Source: Rapana venosa
Taxonomy: Eukaryota; Mollusca; Gastropoda; Neogastropoda; Muricidae
Assembly: GCA_028751875.1 (NCBI GenBank)
Contig: CM054138.1
Location: 39,946,116 to 40,010,115, forward strand
Length of the DNA: 64,000 bases
Direction: 5' to 3'
This document shows, one piece after another, positions 60,246 to 64,000 of this stretch. Position numbers and translations under genes: made by a program. Within the stretch, counting starts at the first letter, position 1, and every line of letters begins with the position of its first letter. Below the pieces are notes generated by a model that saw only the letters and a list, made by a program, of their open reading frames with translations, ran no database searches and was not told the DNA's origin.

Positions 60246-60589
60246 GGCAGGCTATCCTGTCCCCTGTGAAATGAACTTCGCCCATAGATAATTAAATTGT
60301 GGGTAAAATAATAATAATAAAAAAAAGGTTTGAATCAAGATATTTTTGTTTTTGTTTGCTTGCTTGCTTTGCTCGTTGTTTTCTCCCCCTCTCCTGTTTT
60401 CTTTCGTTTCGAACTTTGTAAAGACGACCTTGGGTTTATGCATGGTAACTTGAAGCTTTGCCCCGCCTTGATATTGGTTTTCCTGGGATGGCATTTTATG
60501 AAATGAATTAACCTCACTCCCCACCCCACCACCCCCTCTCCTTTCTTCCCTCGTTTAAACAGCAAAACAAACCATTGGGCATTGATTGC

Positions 60590-60900
60590 AGGTTGGCTGT
60601 TTTGCATGCCCCTAATCGATGGCCAGCTAGCTGCACAGTAGTGCGGGCACAGCAGCGAGCTGTCCCCGTCTCCCTAAATGCCCCACGCCCATCTAAGCGA
60701 TCGAGCCAGCGCTCTTCAACCTGAGCGCCTTAGCGTTCACGGCATCGAAAGCGGATTGATCAGTCTCTTTTGATCACGGACAGCCAGTCCGTGCGGCAAG
60801 TTGCAGAAAGAACCTGGACTTGATCTGGTAGTGAGTGCTATGGCGGAAATGCCCAGGCATTTGATGTGCCATAACAAGAGGAGCGACTATGACGGTCATT
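60590..60900. promoter_or_regulatory. Non-repetitive island, candidate regulatory DNA
   Basis: About 300 bases with balanced composition and no simple repeats. It holds palindromic TGATCA twice 18 bases apart (60758-60781), 'TAATCGATGG' and 'TTTGCATGCC'. These resemble homeodomain, Cut and POU sites, but no target gene is visible. Confidence 0.25.
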
Positions 60901-61480
60901 AGTTGTCACCCGGAATAGAAGTTCTGATAAAAAAAATGAGTGGAAAACGTATGGCAGTTACTGATTACTTGAGCGGACAGGTAGTGTTTTCTTTAGCGAG
61001 CTGTAGAGCAGTCTTGTTATGGCTGGATCGAAGGCGTGCAGGTGTTTTTGTCTGGGTTGGTGTTTGTTTTTCAACGCACGGGTCAGCATCATTAGCAGAG
61101 ATTCGTGTCTATAAGTGGTATGGCATTTAATGAGTATCAGATAAACGTGGTGTGTATTGGGAATAAGTACAATAGACAACAACAGAAAGGTGTAGTGGTA
61201 GGGTTTGTAAGAGAAAACGTAGCCAATCCAATCAATATAGCCCCGCCGACCACAGAGGCCATATGGAGACTGTCAACTATAATTATACAGGTTAAAACAG
61301 GTTTCCAAATCAGCTCTCCTGTCATTGCTTGTAGCAACGCCCTGGCCAAACATATGGATGGGGGGGTACATCGGCAAAAGATGCTCGCTTATGTATTCAA
61401 TAGACATGTCTTTGGGGAAAAAAATAGTCACTCGTTTCATTATCTGTGAATGTTAATGCTGTTATCCTTGTATCTTGCCT
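60900..61480. other. Unresolved plus-strand open frame region
   Basis: A frame of 114 codons at 61105-61449 has no domain that I recognise and no clear splice context. I cannot support it as a gene. Confidence 0.3.
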
Positions 61481-61486
61481 CCCCCT

Positions 61487-61513
61487 CCCCCCCCCCCCCC
61501 CCCCCCCCCCCCC
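61487..61513 (+). repeat. Poly(C) run of 27
   Basis: C27, preceded by CCCCCT. Confidence 0.95.
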
Positions 61514-61768
61514 TTTCCCCCTCCTGTCTTCTTTTTTTAGTCATTTTAAGAATAATTAGCCGCCGTGTGAATGTTGATGTTGCACGTGAGCAAAATAAAA
61601 GCTTTGTTGTTGCTGTATTGATATGTAACATGTTCTTCATGTTAGAGTTGTTCCATGCTTAATGAATGAATAAACCCTACTTAAACCAGCCACTTTATGC
61701 ATAGCATTTGAGAAAATCCCCGATCTCTCGCTTTCAGTATCACGCATCCCCCCGGCCCCACCCCCACA

Positions 61769-61769
<1 letters not shown>

Positions 61770-61857
<88 letters not shown>
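61770..61857 (+). repeat. CT microsatellite
   Basis: (CT)n of about 80 bases with one CC interruption. Confidence 0.95.
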
Positions 61858-61858
<1 letters not shown>

Positions 61859-62072
61859 GACGCGTGCGCAATCGATAAAAGGTTTTGCACTTTTATCTCC
61901 GCCGTTCAACAGCCTTTTTTCGTTCTCAACTGCGGGTTCTTTGTTTTCTTTCACTGTAAACTTTGGGATCGTAATGAAGTTTTCCTTTTCCTGCTGGGCA
62001 TTGCAGTTTGATGGAAGAAGTGGACCTGATGCTCATTGATGTTTACGCCGTGTTATGGGGCTGTAGAGTTTT

Positions 62073-62098
62073 GGGGGGGGGGGGGGGGGGGGGGGGGG
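62073..62098 (+). repeat. Poly(G) run of 26
   Basis: G26, directly followed by a tRNA-like repeat head. Confidence 0.95.
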
Positions 62099-62190
62099 AC
62101 TTGTGGTTAGAGCGTCATCCTCCTGATCTAGTTATTAAGGGTCCGGGTTCCAGTCTTTGTTGAAGTGTCTTTCCGGGGGAAGGAAAGGGG
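62099..62190 (+). mobile_element. tRNA-like SINE head, partial
   Basis: Box A-like 'TTGTGGTTAGAGCGTCAT' and box B-like 'GGGTTCCAGTC' are about 40 bases apart, followed by 'GAAGTGTCTTTCCGGGGGAA'. This resembles the family C spacing. The 3' part is not recognisable. Confidence 0.5.
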
Positions 62191-62199
62191 GGATGGGGA

Positions 62200-64000
62200 T
62201 TCTATCACATTACCCGAAAAGAATTTTAAAAAACAAAACAAAACAAACTCAATGCAGAGCCCCATCGACTCCTCACGAAGTTAAGGAAGGAGTCAAATGA
62301 AGTCAAGTCAAACCCTAAGAGGTCATGGAAGTCTTGTTCGGGGACAAGAAGAGGCAGTCATTGCTATCCACCCGTCCGTTGTGCTTCTGTGAAGACATGT
62401 AAGCAATGTGAAAGAGCCTTTTTACAACTGTTGGAGAAAATAAAAAGATTTTAAAAAGATATCGTGCTTTGATTTGATGTAAAATAAAACTTGCCCAACC
62501 TTATCCATCCACCCCACACTTCCTCTTAAACTTTGCACGGGCAGTTTTCTAGATTGATGGCTTTAAGTTAGGGTTGGCTACGTCTCCAGTTCATAATTAT
62601 TAGCCTAGTCAAAAGAGGGAGTTTATCTCGCCACACCCCATCATCTCTGCCTTAGCTCACAGTATCCCGCACGCACCCCGTGGCAGCCACTTTGTCTGCG
62701 ATGCAGGCAGCAGACAGGCACAAAGTTGGTGCAGGTGTACACACACAGAAAAAACACACACAACACACAGACACACACACACACACACACCCGTGTTTTA
62801 TGTTGTTGCACTTGCAGCAGCACCCCTGTAACTGGCAGCTGGCGACGGTTACGTGGGCTGGCTGGAAGGTTGCATGGTCAGTGCTGGGCGAAGTCATCAG
62901 GTGCAGGGAGGGGGGGCCCCAGCTGGGCTGGCCGGGGCCGGGGTGGCTTGTGGGGCTGGTGCACCTGCAGCCTGGCCCTAATCACTGGCACGTGGCGTGT
63001 TGCTTCATCAAGCGGAGGAGCAGTTGATGGTTTCAACACCTTCCCCACCGGGGCTCGGGGCTGCAGCCAGGCGGGACGGCTCCTGCCGTCGGTCGGTCGG
63101 TTATTCCCTTGCAGAACTCCCTCAGCACTGTGGGTCCTATAATAAATACTCCAGCCTCTTCGCTTGCATGCAGGTTGATGTGGAGTGACGTTGTCATGCT
63201 CAGTCTATCAAAACATGTTGGTTTCTTTTAGAACGGAAAATAAGTAGTGACTGTCTGTCAGTCTGTCTGTCTCTCTCTCTCTCTTCATGCTTGGACACTT
63301 CAAATAACGATACTATATCATTTTGTCTGTGCAATCAGTAATGTAGACTGGTTATTTCCTTTGTCCATAGACCTGTATCTGGATTGCCGCATTGAAACAT
63401 ATTTCTTTCATTCCACGAATAATTGAAATGTTTAGCCAAATTTATATCTTTTGGGATTTTTTGTTCACTGAGCTTAGAACATCTTTATATGTTTATTTGT
63501 TTACTTATTTATGGCGTATTAACTGGCCATGAAATGTATCAAAAGAAACTTTCAGAGGAAAAGTAATTGGCTTTCGTCATTCCAAGTTAAGTTGTTTTAG
63601 CTGTGCCATAGCGAGGTGTGTGTGTGTGTGTGTGTGAAATGTTGTGTGTGTGGGTTGTTGAAATGTTTTCAGTCAAAGTTACAGCTCATTTTAGGAAGGG
63701 GGCGGAGAGGGGGGGGGGGGGGGGGTGTTGTTTCTCATTATTCTTTGTGTCAATATTTATTATTGTTTTTGTTGATGCCACGAGGCTGTTGGGGTTGGTT
63801 ATTTTCACCGTCGTTCCGTGATTGTTTAGCGTTTGTTTTAGCAGAAAGAACACGTTATTAATACACGATTGATAATGTAACAGCCGAAAATACGATTTTC
63901 ACACAAGGGAAAGTTTCAATACTTTGTTGCTATCGTTCAGAAAAATTGCACTTTCGATGGTAACAACTCGATTGTGTCGCGCTGGGCACTTTTGCATTTA
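62200..64000. other. Intergenic, no gene seen
   Basis: (CA)n at about 62768-62790, GC-rich DNA at 62820-63080, (TCTG)n at about 63253-63272, (GT)n at 63616-63637 and a G run at about 63710-63726. No exon is supported. Confidence 0.4.

Noticed and set aside
61105..61449. 114-codon plus-strand open frame as a gene
   Set aside because: The sequence resembles no family that I know, and no splice or promoter context supports it.

Overview
This window is animal nuclear DNA, most likely from a mollusc and probably a gastropod. Protein-coding sequence is sparse and divided into short exons with GT-AG introns. The rest is AT-rich DNA crowded with tRNA-derived SINEs, non-LTR retrotransposon fragments, minisatellites, long GA/CA tracts and many pure G or C runs. 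The lineage call rests on repeat style, on a CYP2-type P450 and on CR1/L2/Rex1-like and RTE-like LINE remnants. It is an inference, not a search result.

Layout. At 1-5.8 kb there are only repeats: a nested SINE, an internally deleted LINE, further SINE copies, and a stretch that could be the 3' UTR of a gene lying to the left. At 5.86-13.43 kb (minus strand) there is a five-exon CYP2-clan cytochrome P450 locus. All exons, splice sites and signature motifs can be recognised, but there are three single-base frame breaks, one in-frame stop and loss of the I-helix threonine. Its first intron holds a 43-bp minisatellite next to the exon 2 splice acceptor and a 5'-truncated LINE. At 13.4-20.9 kb come a 26-bp minisatellite, LINE and SINE fragments, a probable piggyBac-type MITE and a poly(A)-tailed retrocopy-like end.

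At 20.93-32.20 kb (minus strand) lies the one gene that reads cleanly. Eight exons with phase-compatible junctions encode a 291-residue coiled-coil protein with an N-terminal SxIP motif, an acidic tail and a KEN motif. I tentatively place it near kinastrin/SKAP (a spindle and kinetochore microtubule plus-end protein). A GC-richer block at 32.2-33.2 kb looks like a bidirectional promoter followed by a plus-strand coding-like region that I could not identify and that changes frame.

From 33.3 to 64 kb no gene can be supported. This half holds microsatellites, long homopolymeric G/C runs (up to 29 bases), SINE copies, two minisatellites and two non-repetitive islands (43.9-44.5 and 60.6-60.9 kb) that could be regulatory. 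No bacterial features, CRISPR arrays, rRNA genes or true tRNA genes were seen. I did not find a convincing new biological system. The strongest observations are the decaying P450, the mitotic-motif coiled-coil gene, and a LINE and SINE set that share the same 3' tail.
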